Assembly (NCBI GenBank): GCA_964453335.1
Contig: CAYVOK010000038.1
Location: 1 to 27,181 of the forward strand
Length of the DNA: 27,181 bases
Direction: 5' to 3'
Origin: VGBO01 sp964453335
Lineage (GTDB): Bacteria > Actinomycetota > Acidimicrobiia > Acidimicrobiales > CAIXPF01
The translations under genes and the position numbers were made by a program. Under the pieces are notes generated by a model, which was not told the origin of the DNA, ran no database searches, and was given only the letters and a program-made list of their open reading frames with translations. This document shows positions 14,762 to 22,260 of this stretch, in pieces; within the stretch, counting starts at the first letter, position 1, and every line of letters begins with the position of its first letter.

Positions 14762-15637
14762 TTAAAATTCTCCAATCTTGTCAAGTAAATTAATAAGTTG
14801 TTGTTTCACAAAATAATTATACATCTTATTTCGTGGGGGATGGGTCACGGAATCATAAGATTCTAGAATTTTCTCTTCGACCTCTACAGGTATATAGGAG
14901 AAATCAATAAGAGTAAGATTCCTCTTGTAGTTCTCTAGTTGCTCCTCATTGCAGAATTGTTCTGGAGACAGGTTGATAATCCTATCAAGGTTCTTCTTAG
15001 TTAAAGGCCTTTGACGCTTACCCTCAACAAATGTATTATCTGGAGAAAGATAGTTAGGGATTCCATCAGACTTATCTCCTTTGAGAACATGCTCAAGAAT
15101 ATACTTCTTAGGATCCATTCCAGTAACAAATTTCTTCATCACTGGATTATATTGCTTCAACCAAGGATACTTCTGTAGTTGAATAAAGTCTTTATCTCCA
15201 GAAAGGATTAGTACCTTTGTGATTGGTTGCATATCCTTCTGCAACCTAATGTTTATCATTGCCTGATACTTGGTAAGTACAGAAATAATGTCGTCTGCTT
15301 CTGCACCTTCAACTTCCATAACTTTGTATGGCATGTATTCACGAATCTCATCTCGGATTTCGTTTAGAATCTCGAAGATAGATCCCCAGTTAAAACTGGA
15401 CTTCTCTCGATCTTTCTTTCGGGTTCCCTTGTAGAAAGGAAAGAATTCTCGCCTCCAATAACGCTTGGAGTCATAACAAAGGACCAGTTCTCCATACTCC
15501 TCACCAAACTTCTGATTATACATCCGAAGAGAGTTGAGGACCATATGGCGAACCAGTCCCTTATCAAGTTCATTAGATAATTGAATCTGAACCATCAGAT
15601 TAGAAATCATCACTTGGTTCATGTCGATAAGGATCAT
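14762..15637 (-). CDS. rnh: RNase H (5'-3' flap exonuclease, T4 Rnh-like)
   Basis: A 291-aa FEN1-family nuclease, against 305 for T4 RNase H. Acidic metal-binding motifs are visible in order: MILIDMNQ (first Asp), VLCYDSKRYWRREFFPFYKG (Asp plus the R-x-x-x-F-P-x-Y-K-G motif typical of this family), VMEVEGAEADDII (Glu and the Asp pair), LILSGDKDFIQLQ (the S-G-D-x-D motif) and GDKSDGIPN (helix-hairpin-helix Asp). It removes RNA primers and flaps during lagging-strand synthesis with gp32. A possible sigma70 promoter lies just upstream. Confidence 0.92.
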   Translation of the reverse strand: MILIDMNQVMISNLMVQIQLSNELDKGLVRHMVLNSLRMYNQKFGEEYGELVLCYDSKRYWRREFFPFYKGTRKKDREKSSFNWGSIFEILNEIRDEIREYMPYKVMEVEGAEADDIISVLTKYQAMINIRLQKDMQPITKVLILSGDKDFIQLQKYPWLKQYNPVMKKFVTGMDPKKYILEHVLKGDKSDGIPNYLSPDNTFVEGKRQRPLTKKNLDRIINLSPEQFCNEEQLENYKRNLTLIDFSYIPVEVEEKILESYDSVTHPPRNKMYNYFVKQQLINLLDKIGEF

Positions 15638-15642
15638 GTCAG

Positions 15643-15885
15643 TTATTCATCTTCCTCATCAAGCATATCATCGTCGTCGCGGAATGTCAAGTAGATCAGT
15701 TCGTCTCGTAGAATCTGACCTTCATCGTCCAGCATCTCAGGATGAGTGATGGACTTTGCATAACCAGCGTTTTGATACCAAGCATCAAAAATATTATTTG
15801 TAAACCATCCGGCCATAAAACCAAGGATGAATGTTCCGATCGTTAAAAAGAATGCAATGTATATGAACTCTATATGTTCAAGCAT
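15643..15885 (-). CDS. Small single-span membrane protein (80 aa)
   Basis: N-terminal membrane helix IEFIYIAFFLTIGTFILGFM (about residues 5-24), followed by a soluble part ending in a strongly acidic tail (RDDDDMLDEEDE). AGGAGG five bases before the ATG gives a strong start. Located between glutaredoxin and rnh. Function unknown; the layout (short outside end, acidic cytoplasmic tail) fits a membrane tether. Confidence 0.7.
   Translation of the reverse strand: MLEHIEFIYIAFFLTIGTFILGFMAGWFTNNIFDAWYQNAGYAKSITHPEMLDDEGQILRDELIYLTFRDDDDMLDEEDE
15662..15690 (-). promoter_or_regulatory. Possible sigma70-like promoter for rnh
   Basis: Perfect TTGACA (15690-15685), 17-bp spacer, TATGCT (15667-15662) on the minus strand, inside the end of the small membrane protein gene and about 18-25 nt before the rnh ATG. 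Confidence 0.45.
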
Positions 15886-15956
15886 GGGGTCCTCCTGCTA
15901 ATGTTTGCGATAATTAAGGATCCCAACCTCCTAACTAAACTCAAAACTATTTAGTA

Positions 15957-16193
15957 TCAAAGGAGTCCTTTGCTTCTAAAGTAATTGATAGACTCAGTGC
16001 ATCCACCCAAAAGAAGATCATCAGAAATAACTCTAGGGAAAGTTGCACCTTCACCAAACTGAGAATAGAATTGATTACGATTAAAATCACGATCTAGAAC
16101 ATACTCAGCATAGTTCCATCCCTTAGCAGTAAAAACCTGTTTGATCTTATCGCAATAAGGACATCCAGGTTTAGTGTAAACAGCAAGTTTCAT
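15957..16193 (-). CDS. Glutaredoxin
   Basis: A 78-aa thioredoxin-fold protein with the dithiol active site CPYC (KPGCPYCDKIK, about residues 8-18), the cis-Pro motif TFPRVI (about 51-56) and GGCTES near the C-terminus, the usual glutathione-contact loop. It could supply electrons to a ribonucleotide reductase, as T4 NrdC does, or to the peroxiredoxin encoded at 21507-22016. The ATG overlaps the preceding small gene by four bases. A CTAAATA motif follows the stop. Confidence 0.92.
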   Translation of the reverse strand: MKLAVYTKPGCPYCDKIKQVFTAKGWNYAEYVLDRDFNRNQFYSQFGEGATFPRVISDDLLLGGCTESINYFRSKGLL

Positions 16194-16354
16194 GAGATTC
16201 CCCCTATCATTTGATTAAAGTTATCTTGCATTTCTTTGAAAGTTTGTTTCTTAAGTTCATCGTCATCAATGAACTCATCAAGTACCTTAATGATGTCATT
16301 GAAGGAATCTTGAATCAACTCAACAGTTTCTGATACTTGCTCTTCAGGTTCCAT
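16190..16354 (-). CDS. Small acidic helical protein (54 aa)
   Basis: Reads MEPEEQVSETVELIQDSFND, then a helical acidic stretch (LDEFIDDDELKKQTFKEM), ending MIGGIS-stop. Its TGA overlaps the glutaredoxin ATG (ATGA), so the two are coupled. It starts 18 nt after tRNA-Pro on the same strand, with only a weak AGGT upstream. No family recognised. Confidence 0.65.
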   Translation of the reverse strand: MEPEEQVSETVELIQDSFNDIIKVLDEFIDDDELKKQTFKEMQDNFNQMIGGIS

Positions 16355-16371
16355 ACATTAAAGTACCTAAG

Positions 16372-16445
16372 TCGGAATGACAGGATTCGAACCTGCGACA
16401 TCTCGCTCCCAAAGCGAGTGCTCTACCAAACTGAGCTACATTCCG
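16372..16445 (-). tRNA. tRNA-Pro (TGG)
   Basis: Acceptor CGGAATG/CATTCCG, anticodon stem CTCGC/GCGAG around TTTGGGA (anticodon TGG), T-arm GCAGG-TTCGAAT-CCTGT. No CCA encoded. Its first base directly follows the CCA of tRNA-Ser. Confidence 0.93.
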
Positions 16446-16533
16446 TGGCGGAGGGAGGGGGAGTCGAACCCCCAAGGCTTTTACACTCAACTGTTTTCAA
16501 GACAGGTTCCGTCGCCAATCGGATTGCCCCTCC
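16446..16533 (-). tRNA. tRNA-Ser (TGA), CCA encoded
   Basis: Class II tRNA with a long variable arm. Acceptor GGAGGGG/TCCCTCC, anticodon loop CTTGAAA (anticodon TGA), T-arm GGGGG-TTCGACT-CCCCC, discriminator G then encoded CCA (16448-16446). The next base starts tRNA-Pro, so the pair must be cut from one dimeric precursor. Confidence 0.92.
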
Positions 16534-16544
16534 TCTTATACTAT

Positions 16545-16573
16545 ATATTAACTCATCTCGCTCATCTTGTCAA
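16545..16573 (-). promoter_or_regulatory. Sigma70-like promoter for the Ser-Pro tRNA pair
   Basis: Perfect TTGACA (16573-16568), 17-bp spacer, TAATAT (16550-16545) on the minus strand. Transcription would begin 4-6 bases before tRNA-Ser. The -35 and spacer lie in the 3' end of the 102-aa gene. Confidence 0.6.
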
Positions 16574-16856
16574 GGGTTTTGATTTCGAACAGCGAAGACT
16601 TATAATATCTAGCAACTTTTTTAGTCTTCTTCCACTTTTCTTGCTTCGTACCTTCAGTAGAGTGAATCTTTTGAAGAGATTTTAGTTCCTCAAGAGTCTT
16701 ATAGATCTTTCTGGTTGTGTAAGAACTGCTACTAAGATCTTCATTTGGAGTATATTCATCTTGAGGAACAAGACTTTCAACTTCAATATCACCTTCTGGA
16801 ATGCGATCTTGCATTTCCTGGGGAAGATCTTCAAATTTAATTTCAGGCAGATCCAT
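16548..16856 (-). CDS. Small hypothetical protein after the adhesin-like gene (102 aa)
   Basis: Start MDLPEIKFEDLPQEMQDRIP at 16856, with GGAG six bases upstream; a longer form would need a TTG start. The N-terminal half is acidic, the middle has S/T/Y-rich SSSSYTTRKIYKTLEELKS and the C-terminus is basic (KWKKTKKVARYYKSS). It begins 13 nt after the glycine-rich protein stop, so it is cotranscribed and could be a chaperone or accessory factor for it. That is only positional inference. Its 3' end holds the tRNA promoter. Confidence 0.65.
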   Translation of the reverse strand: MDLPEIKFEDLPQEMQDRIPEGDIEVESLVPQDEYTPNEDLSSSSYTTRKIYKTLEELKSLQKIHSTEGTKQEKWKKTKKVARYYKSSLFEIKTLDKMSEMS

Positions 16857-16869
16857 AGTTTTCTCCAAA

Positions 16870-19800
16870 TTAGGTACCAGTATTGTCTAACTTATCCTCA
16901 TAATAGGTTTCTCCACCAGGTTTATTTGCTGGAAGACTATAACCATATCTATAACGGATTTGACCATCATCACCTTTAGTAGGAGGAATATAATTCTTCA
17001 CCTCAGTGACTTTGATTTGAAAAGTGAAATACTGTCCAAGAATATTAGCAGGTTTTCCGTAGACCGTCAAGTACCTTGTGGTTCCCCAACCAGAAGAAAC
17101 CATGTCAAACCATGGTTGAGTACCCTCGCTTGCCAGGGGTGGGAACGATCCTGTGACAGTATCATTAACTGCCCATCCTGCTCCAAGACCCCACTTAGGT
17201 ATTCCTCTCAATCTGATTTTAGTTGACCAGTTACTACCAATCTTAACTGGATTCCACCACAGTGCAAGTTCTAAAGATTTTGGTTTGTATAAACCATCAC
17301 GATTGATATTGTTATTATCAGCACCTTCATATGCACCATATCTCAATCTCTGAAGATCTGGATCATTTGTTGGATTAGAATCTGTAGATCCCCAAAAATA
17401 ATGGAAAGGAAATTCCACTCCACTCATTTCATCTGTCCAAACTCCCTGTCCCATTCCTGGAATAGTTACATCGTAACTTGAACCAGAAGAGTTATAAAGA
17501 GGATATTCATTACCATTAAATATAATACTAAAATTAGTTGGTCTGGATCCACCAAATCCTCCGCCACCATGACGATACGATGCATCATTCGTACCAGGAC
17601 GTTGATAACCAGCAACAAATCCACCAGGAGCCTGATAGAAATGTTCAACAGTAACTGCTGGATGATCAATCAAGAATGTCTTTCCTGCAGAACCACCAAA
17701 AGCAGTTGAGTCTCCATTCTGACAAGATGCAGAACCGTACTTCAAATCGTATGCAGTAAGACCAGATCTTCCTCTACGTCCTCCACCTCCACCGCCGCCA
17801 GGTCCATCACCAATTCTATGATCACTTCCATATCTACCACAGTACATATCAGTTGACCAGATTTTGTCCATAGAAGGACTATACAATTCCAGTCCAAGTC
17901 CTGCTGGATTGTCTTTCCAATTATCTCCATGTTCTCCATTATAGACAAGAAATCGAAATACGTATCTACCAGCGGAAGAATTTGAGAATGTGATTATGTT
18001 TGGTGTTGCACTTCTAAAGTCAGAGCATGTTCCAATCAGTGTCCATGCAGATGCTCCTGTCACATCAGCAGGAAGAGATGATGGAAATCCCGATGATGGA
18101 TTTAATCCAGGATTTCTATCTGGTTCTCCATTATAGAATCTAGATCCGTCAACATAGGTTGTTTGACCTGGATCATACCATGCTGCTCTATAGATTCCAA
18201 CTGAGTTATCACATAGAACTTTAATTGTATGAGTACCAGTTGAAGATAACTGCAGATTAATTCTAATATCTTGATACTGACCTTGGATTGGATCGTGATC
18301 ATTTACCCACACTGCTCTTTCTGATAACCAGTCACTCCAAGAGGGATGATATTTAGTTACAGAATATAGTGGTGGATTTGCAAATAAAGGGATTTGATCT
18401 CTAATAAATCCGTATGATTGATTTGAAATAATATCTGTCTTCGAAACATTATCTCCACTGTAGAGATTATTCTGCCAATTTCCCCAAGGAGCAGGATCAC
18501 ATCCATCATTTGCATTACTACTCTTGACGTATGAATCTCCACCATCATTCGATCCTTGAGATGTTCTGGTTGCACCACCAGCACCAACAACAATAGTAAG
18601 AGTTGCACCAGGAGTTACTGGTACATCGGATACCCAAGCATATCCGCCTCCTCCACCACCAGATCCATGATCATCTCCACTGGAATCTTTAGCACCAGAT
18701 GCACCTCCACCAATACAAACAATCTCACTAAGAGTAGTAACACCACCAGGAACAGTCCATGTATATGTACCTGGAGTTGAATATGTCAGTGTACTTGAAT
18801 TGTATTTGATTCTTACTCCGCCAGCACCGCCAGCACCTCCAGTACCCCCAGGGGCACAACCGCCTCCACCGCCCCCGTAAGCGCCCCCAGCAGCGCCATT
18901 AGCGGTACTGCTGCTGACTCCATTGGATAGGTGGTACCCATCGAAGGAGACCCCATGGCCGCTGCCTCCGCCCTTTGTGGCGATGGTAGCAGCATTTTTA
19001 TATTGTCCAGTTTCGTGGCGACCCCCTGCACCTCCACCAAACTTTCCTGAGGTTGGATCATCACCTCCACCATTACCTCCCCAGTTACCAACACCAACAT
19101 GCACCTTTCCAGCGATACCAGTTTGATAATCGTCTAATCCACCATGACCTCCAGTTGCATAACACAAAACATTCTTATGATTATTTGCTCCTGTTTCAAG
19201 AAACGATAGACAACCTTGGCCTCCTCCACCTCCACCTCCACCGACAGAAGCAATAAGTTGACCATTTAAATAAAGTTCAGAGGATCCACCTCCACCTCCA
19301 CCACCTCCAGATTTACCAATCTGACCTGGAGTTCCACCTGGAGATCCACCATTAAAAGACTTAAGTAATTTCTTTTGTTCATTACTACTATGAATACCTG
19401 GACGACCACCTTCACCAACAACTGCAACAATAGTATTGGTTATTGATGGATCTAAGGAGATATTAAATCTAAGTAATGAACCAGTTCCACCAGAATTATT
19501 TGCTCCTGCAGTAGGACCATCACCTCGATCTCCACCACCTGCTCCGCCACCAGCACCAATCATAATAACATCCATACTGTTAATACCAGAAGGAGTTGTA
19601 TGTTCGTAGATTCCATGGGCACTATATCTTTGAATAGCACCACAAATCAACATTGGTTCTACTTCAACAGGAAGTGTTTTGATTTTTGTGTTTACTGGTT
19701 GTAATCCACCACACCTTTCAGCAACAAGTGAAGGGTCATCGAGAATATCATCATAGTCTTCAGCAGAACATTCACTCATAATTCTAGGGTCATAACAGAT

Positions 19801-20208
19801 CCTAGTATTCTCATCAATGTCAATACACTCTAGTTCTCCAATTAGACCTGGATCTCCAACAACATTTAATAGTGCTGACGGTGGTGCTTCAATTGCAACA
19901 GTAGCAGGAAGATCCGTAACTGGATCTTCTGGACAATCATAGTACTTTCCAGTATCAATTATTCCAGTACCATCACCAGTTGCAAGATCGCAAATAGGAC
20001 CATATGGACCATTTGGAGTATACTTTTGCAGAACTGAGACGGACTTACATAGAGATGCTTTCTTTAGTGAAGGAGGCTTAGAAACAGTTGTAGTAGTATC
20101 CTCAACTGGAGACTCTACTACAACTTCCCTTATAACAAGTTCTGGTGTAGGTTCAGGAATAATGTCACAAATAGGACCATACAACCCATTAGGAAAATAG
20201 ATTGTCAT
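16870..20208 (-). CDS. Large glycine-rich tail/adhesin-like structural protein (1112 aa)
   Basis: Residues 1-200 contain a duplicated motif, FPNGLYGPICD (5-15) and TPNGPYGPICD (64-74), and many Cys. From about 200 there are glycine-rich repeats: YEHTTPSGINSMDVIMIGAG, long G runs, then SAHG/STPGTYTWTVPGGVTTL, which looks like the start of a second copy. A non-Gly strand-rich insert (about 600-800) splits the second copy, which resumes as GPGGGGGGGRRGR. The end (about 920-1112) is a W/Y-rich beta domain. Glycine-island architecture is known from T-even gp38 adhesins and from phage and bacterial surface-binding proteins, so host recognition is likely. A CTAAATA late-promoter-like element is 22 nt upstream. 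Part of the gene (about 18830-19010) is much more GC-rich than the rest. Confidence 0.8.
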   Translation of the reverse strand: MTIYFPNGLYGPICDIIPEPTPELVIREVVVESPVEDTTTTVSKPPSLKKASLCKSVSVLQKYTPNGPYGPICDLATGDGTGIIDTGKYYDCPEDPVTDLPATVAIEAPPSALLNVVGDPGLIGELECIDIDENTRICYDPRIMSECSAEDYDDILDDPSLVAERCGGLQPVNTKIKTLPVEVEPMLICGAIQRYSAHGIYEHTTPSGINSMDVIMIGAGGGAGGGDRGDGPTAGANNSGGTGSLLRFNISLDPSITNTIVAVVGEGGRPGIHSSNEQKKLLKSFNGGSPGGTPGQIGKSGGGGGGGGSSELYLNGQLIASVGGGGGGGGQGCLSFLETGANNHKNVLCYATGGHGGLDDYQTGIAGKVHVGVGNWGGNGGGDDPTSGKFGGGAGGRHETGQYKNAATIATKGGGSGHGVSFDGYHLSNGVSSSTANGAAGGAYGGGGGGCAPGGTGGAGGAGGVRIKYNSSTLTYSTPGTYTWTVPGGVTTLSEIVCIGGGASGAKDSSGDDHGSGGGGGGYAWVSDVPVTPGATLTIVVGAGGATRTSQGSNDGGDSYVKSSNANDGCDPAPWGNWQNNLYSGDNVSKTDIISNQSYGFIRDQIPLFANPPLYSVTKYHPSWSDWLSERAVWVNDHDPIQGQYQDIRINLQLSSTGTHTIKVLCDNSVGIYRAAWYDPGQTTYVDGSRFYNGEPDRNPGLNPSSGFPSSLPADVTGASAWTLIGTCSDFRSATPNIITFSNSSAGRYVFRFLVYNGEHGDNWKDNPAGLGLELYSPSMDKIWSTDMYCGRYGSDHRIGDGPGGGGGGGRRGRSGLTAYDLKYGSASCQNGDSTAFGGSAGKTFLIDHPAVTVEHFYQAPGGFVAGYQRPGTNDASYRHGGGGFGGSRPTNFSIIFNGNEYPLYNSSGSSYDVTIPGMGQGVWTDEMSGVEFPFHYFWGSTDSNPTNDPDLQRLRYGAYEGADNNNINRDGLYKPKSLELALWWNPVKIGSNWSTKIRLRGIPKWGLGAGWAVNDTVTGSFPPLASEGTQPWFDMVSSGWGTTRYLTVYGKPANILGQYFTFQIKVTEVKNYIPPTKGDDGQIRYRYGYSLPANKPGGETYYEDKLDNTGT

Positions 20209-20229
20209 TACATACGAAAGGTTTTATTT

Positions 20230-20236
20230 TATTTAG
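20230..20236 (-). promoter_or_regulatory. CTAAATA late-promoter-like element before the glycine-rich gene
   Basis: CTAAATA on the minus strand, 22 nt before the ATG and just past the psbA terminator. Without a promoter here the large structural gene would have none, as the psbA hairpin should stop upstream transcripts. Confidence 0.5.
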
Positions 20237-20240
20237 ATAC

Positions 20241-20267
20241 AAAAAAAGACCCCCCGAAGGGAGTCTT
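20241..20267 (-). terminator. psbA terminator
   Basis: Minus-strand hairpin AAGACTCCC / GGGGGTCTT (one T-G wobble) with a TTCG loop, running straight into a T run. It lies 20 nt after the psbA stop. Confidence 0.92.
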
Positions 20268-20286
20268 GAAAACTATTGAGTTTTTA

Positions 20287-21366
20287 TCAACCGATTGCAG
20301 GAGCAGTGAGTGCCACAGGGGTCATCTCAGCAGCAGCAAGATCGAGAGGGAAGTTGTGAGCATTACGTTCATGCATCACTTCAAAACCAAGATTAGCACG
20401 GTTCAGAATATCTGCCCAAGTGTTAATCACACGATTCTGAGAATCAACTAGCGACTGGTTGAAGTTGAAACCGTTGAGGTTGAATGCCATTGTTGAAACA
20501 CCAAGGGCAGCAAACCAGATACCGACAACAGGCCAAGCAGCAAGGAAAAAGTGTAGCGAACGAGAGTTGTTGAACGAAGCATATTGGAAGATCAGACGAC
20601 CGAAATAACCATGAGCAGCAACAATATTGTAAGTCTCTTCTTCTTGACCAAACTTGTAACCATAGTTTTGTGACTCTACTTCAGTGGTTTCACGAACGAG
20701 ACTACTCGTAACCAGACTTCCGTGCATAGCACTAAACAGAGAACCACCAAATACCCCAGCAACCCCAAGCATATGGAACGGATGCATGAGAATATTATGT
20801 TCTGCTTGGAAGACGAGCATGTAGTTGAACGTTCCTGAGATTCCCAGAGGCATTCCATCAGAGAAGGAACCTTGACCGAAAGGATAAACAAGGAACACCG
20901 CAGTAGCAGCAGCAACAGGAGCAGAGTAAGCAACGCAAATCCAGGGACGCATACCAAGACGGTAAGAAAGTTCCCATTCACGACCCATGTAAGCATAGAT
21001 ACCAATCAGGAAATGGAAGACGACCAGTTGGAATGGTCCACCATTATATAGCCACTCATCGAGTGAGTTTGCTTCCCAGATGGGATAGAAGTGAAGTCCA
21101 ATAGCATTGGATGAAGGAACAACAGCACCAGAGATGATGTTGTTTCCGTACATGAGTGAACCAGCAACAGGTTCACGGATACCGTCGATATCGACAGGTG
21201 GTGCAGCAATGAAAGCAACAATGAAACAGATAGTAGCAGCGAGAAGGGTAGGAATCATAAGAGTTCCAAACCAACCGACATAGAGGCGGTTATTGGTTGA
21301 AGTTACCCACTCACAGAACTGTTCCCAAGTGTTACTTCCACCGCGTTGTGCGATAGTAGCAGTCAT
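20287..21366 (-). CDS. psbA: Photosystem II D1 protein (psbA)
   Basis: A full-length 359-aa D1 starting MTATIAQRGGSNTWEQ; GGAG eight bases upstream fixes the start, and an in-frame ATG at 21417 falls in the leader hairpin. Functional residues are all in place: Tyr161, His190, His198 (P680 ligand), His215 and His272 (iron), Ser264 (QB site), Asp170, His332, Glu333, His337, Asp342 and Ala344 (Mn cluster and processing site) with a 15-residue C-terminal extension. Residue 130 is Glu (YMGREWELSYR), as in the high-light D1 form rather than the Gln form. Phage D1 replaces the host protein as it is photodamaged, keeping energy flowing during infection. It has its own early/late promoter region and terminator; no psbD is in the window. 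Confidence 0.99.
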   Translation of the reverse strand: MTATIAQRGGSNTWEQFCEWVTSTNNRLYVGWFGTLMIPTLLAATICFIVAFIAAPPVDIDGIREPVAGSLMYGNNIISGAVVPSSNAIGLHFYPIWEANSLDEWLYNGGPFQLVVFHFLIGIYAYMGREWELSYRLGMRPWICVAYSAPVAAATAVFLVYPFGQGSFSDGMPLGISGTFNYMLVFQAEHNILMHPFHMLGVAGVFGGSLFSAMHGSLVTSSLVRETTEVESQNYGYKFGQEEETYNIVAAHGYFGRLIFQYASFNNSRSLHFFLAAWPVVGIWFAALGVSTMAFNLNGFNFNQSLVDSQNRVINTWADILNRANLGFEVMHERNAHNFPLDLAAAEMTPVALTAPAIG

Positions 21367-21400
21367 AGATAATACTCCGAGTAATTGGGGGAATGTATTG

Positions 21401-21424
21401 TTAAGGAATGTGTTCATTCCTTAA
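21401..21424 (-). other. Perfect stem-loop at the 5' end of the psbA mRNA
   Basis: Ten-base-pair perfect arms (TTAAGGAATG and its complement CATTCCTTAA) around AACA. Both predicted transcription starts fall within a few bases of its 5' edge, so the mRNA would begin with this hairpin. The ribosome binding site is downstream and free. Likely a stabiliser against 5'-end-dependent decay. Confidence 0.7.
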
Positions 21425-21428
21425 CATT

Positions 21429-21462
21429 TATTTATAATAGCATGAACGCCCAACCGTGTCAA
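21429..21462 (-). promoter_or_regulatory. Overlapping sigma70-like and T4-type late promoters of psbA
   Basis: TTGACA (21462-21457), 17-bp spacer, TATTAT (21439-21434) gives an early promoter. TATAAATA (21436-21429), an exact late consensus, overlaps its -10 by three bases. Early start would be near 21427 and late start near 21423. Confidence 0.85.
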
Positions 21463-21471
21463 GGGGTTCGA

Positions 21472-21502
21472 GAAAGAAAAAGGAGTCTCCTTTGAGACTC
21501 CT
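21472..21502 (-). terminator. Terminator of the hli-peroxiredoxin operon
   Basis: Minus-strand hairpin AGGAGTCTC / GAGACTCCT, nine perfect pairs, AAAG loop, then TTTTCTTTC. It separates the operon from the psbA promoter. Confidence 0.92.
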
Positions 21503-21506
21503 AAGT

Positions 21507-22016
21507 TCAAGCGATGCCAGTCAATGAAGAAAGATAATTGAGCATTGTTTGTGGATCAGAAACTTCATAAGGATCATCTCCAGCATTGTCTCGTTTATTT
21601 GGTTCTTCAAAGATCTTGACAACATTCTGATTATCAATCAGAGCAGAGTATCTCCAAGATCTCATTCCAAATCCAAGATTAGATTTGTCAACCAGCATTC
21701 CCATACCATCAGTAAAGTCACCGTTACCATCTGCAATCAGTTTGACTTTACGAACATCAAGATCCTTTGCCCATGCATTCATGACAAAAGCATCATTGAC
21801 GCTAATACAATAGATGTCATCTACACCATACTTATTAAACTCATCGTAACGATCTTCGAAAGCTGGAAGTTGTTTAGTACTACAAGTAGGAGTAAATGCA
21901 CCAGGAAGTGAAAGGACGATTACTTTTTTATTTGAGAAAAGTACGCTGGAGTTCTTTGTGACAAACTCACCGTCCTCACGGAGAACAAAGTTAACGTCAG
22001 GAATGATGTCAATCAT
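21507..22016 (-). CDS. Peroxiredoxin, Prx5/type II
   Basis: A 169-aa thiol peroxidase that reduces hydrogen peroxide and organic peroxides. The active-site motif LPGAFTPTC has the peroxidatic Cys at 45, preceded by the family's P-x-x-x-T-x-x-C. The activating Arg is likely in GMRSWRYSALID (about 118-129). The second Cys (69, DDIYCISVN) is not placed like a resolving Cys, so it is probably a 1-Cys enzyme. Enzymes of this type are usually reduced by glutaredoxin or thioredoxin, and a glutaredoxin is encoded at 15957-16193. It begins three bases after the hli stop with no strong Shine-Dalgarno, so translation is probably coupled to hli. Its place between hli and psbA suggests protection of the photosystem from oxidative damage. 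Confidence 0.93.
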   Translation of the reverse strand: MIDIIPDVNFVLREDGEFVTKNSSVLFSNKKVIVLSLPGAFTPTCSTKQLPAFEDRYDEFNKYGVDDIYCISVNDAFVMNAWAKDLDVRKVKLIADGNGDFTDGMGMLVDKSNLGFGMRSWRYSALIDNQNVVKIFEEPNKRDNAGDDPYEVSDPQTMLNYLSSLTGIA

Positions 22017-22019
22017 AGA

Positions 22020-22238
22020 TCACCAAATACCAGGGATAATTTGACCAGTTAGAGCATAAGCACCAATAGCAGCAATAAATCCAATCATAGCAAGGCGACC
22101 ATTAAGACGCTCTGCCTTTTCATTGTGAGTTTCGTAAACACCGTTATCCATTTGAGTTTGTACCTCCGAATCAATATACATTTGTGGTTCTTTGGCAAAC
22201 ATGTTTTGTTGGCCAAATTCATTAGTCGTCGTAGTCAT
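22020..22238 (-). CDS. hli: High-light-inducible protein
   Basis: A 72-aa single-helix chlorophyll-binding protein of the CAB/ELIP/HLIP family. The C-terminal half carries the signature HNEKAERLNGRLAMIGFIAA (E-x-x-N-G-R-x-A-M) leading into the membrane helix GFIAAIGAYALTGQIIPGIW. The first 37 residues are a polar, variable leader. Hli proteins bind chlorophyll and carotenoid and protect photosystem II assembly and repair. First gene of an operon with peroxiredoxin; a sigma70-like promoter lies upstream. The ATG has no clear Shine-Dalgarno and follows a small hairpin (GTTAA/TTAAC). Confidence 0.96.
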   Translation of the reverse strand: MTTTTNEFGQQNMFAKEPQMYIDSEVQTQMDNGVYETHNEKAERLNGRLAMIGFIAAIGAYALTGQIIPGIW

Positions 22239-22260
22239 GTTAAGTTTTTTAACAGACTAC

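Noticed and set aside
14779..14784. TTGACA box near the end of rnh
   Set aside because: No acceptable -10 box at 16-18 bp.
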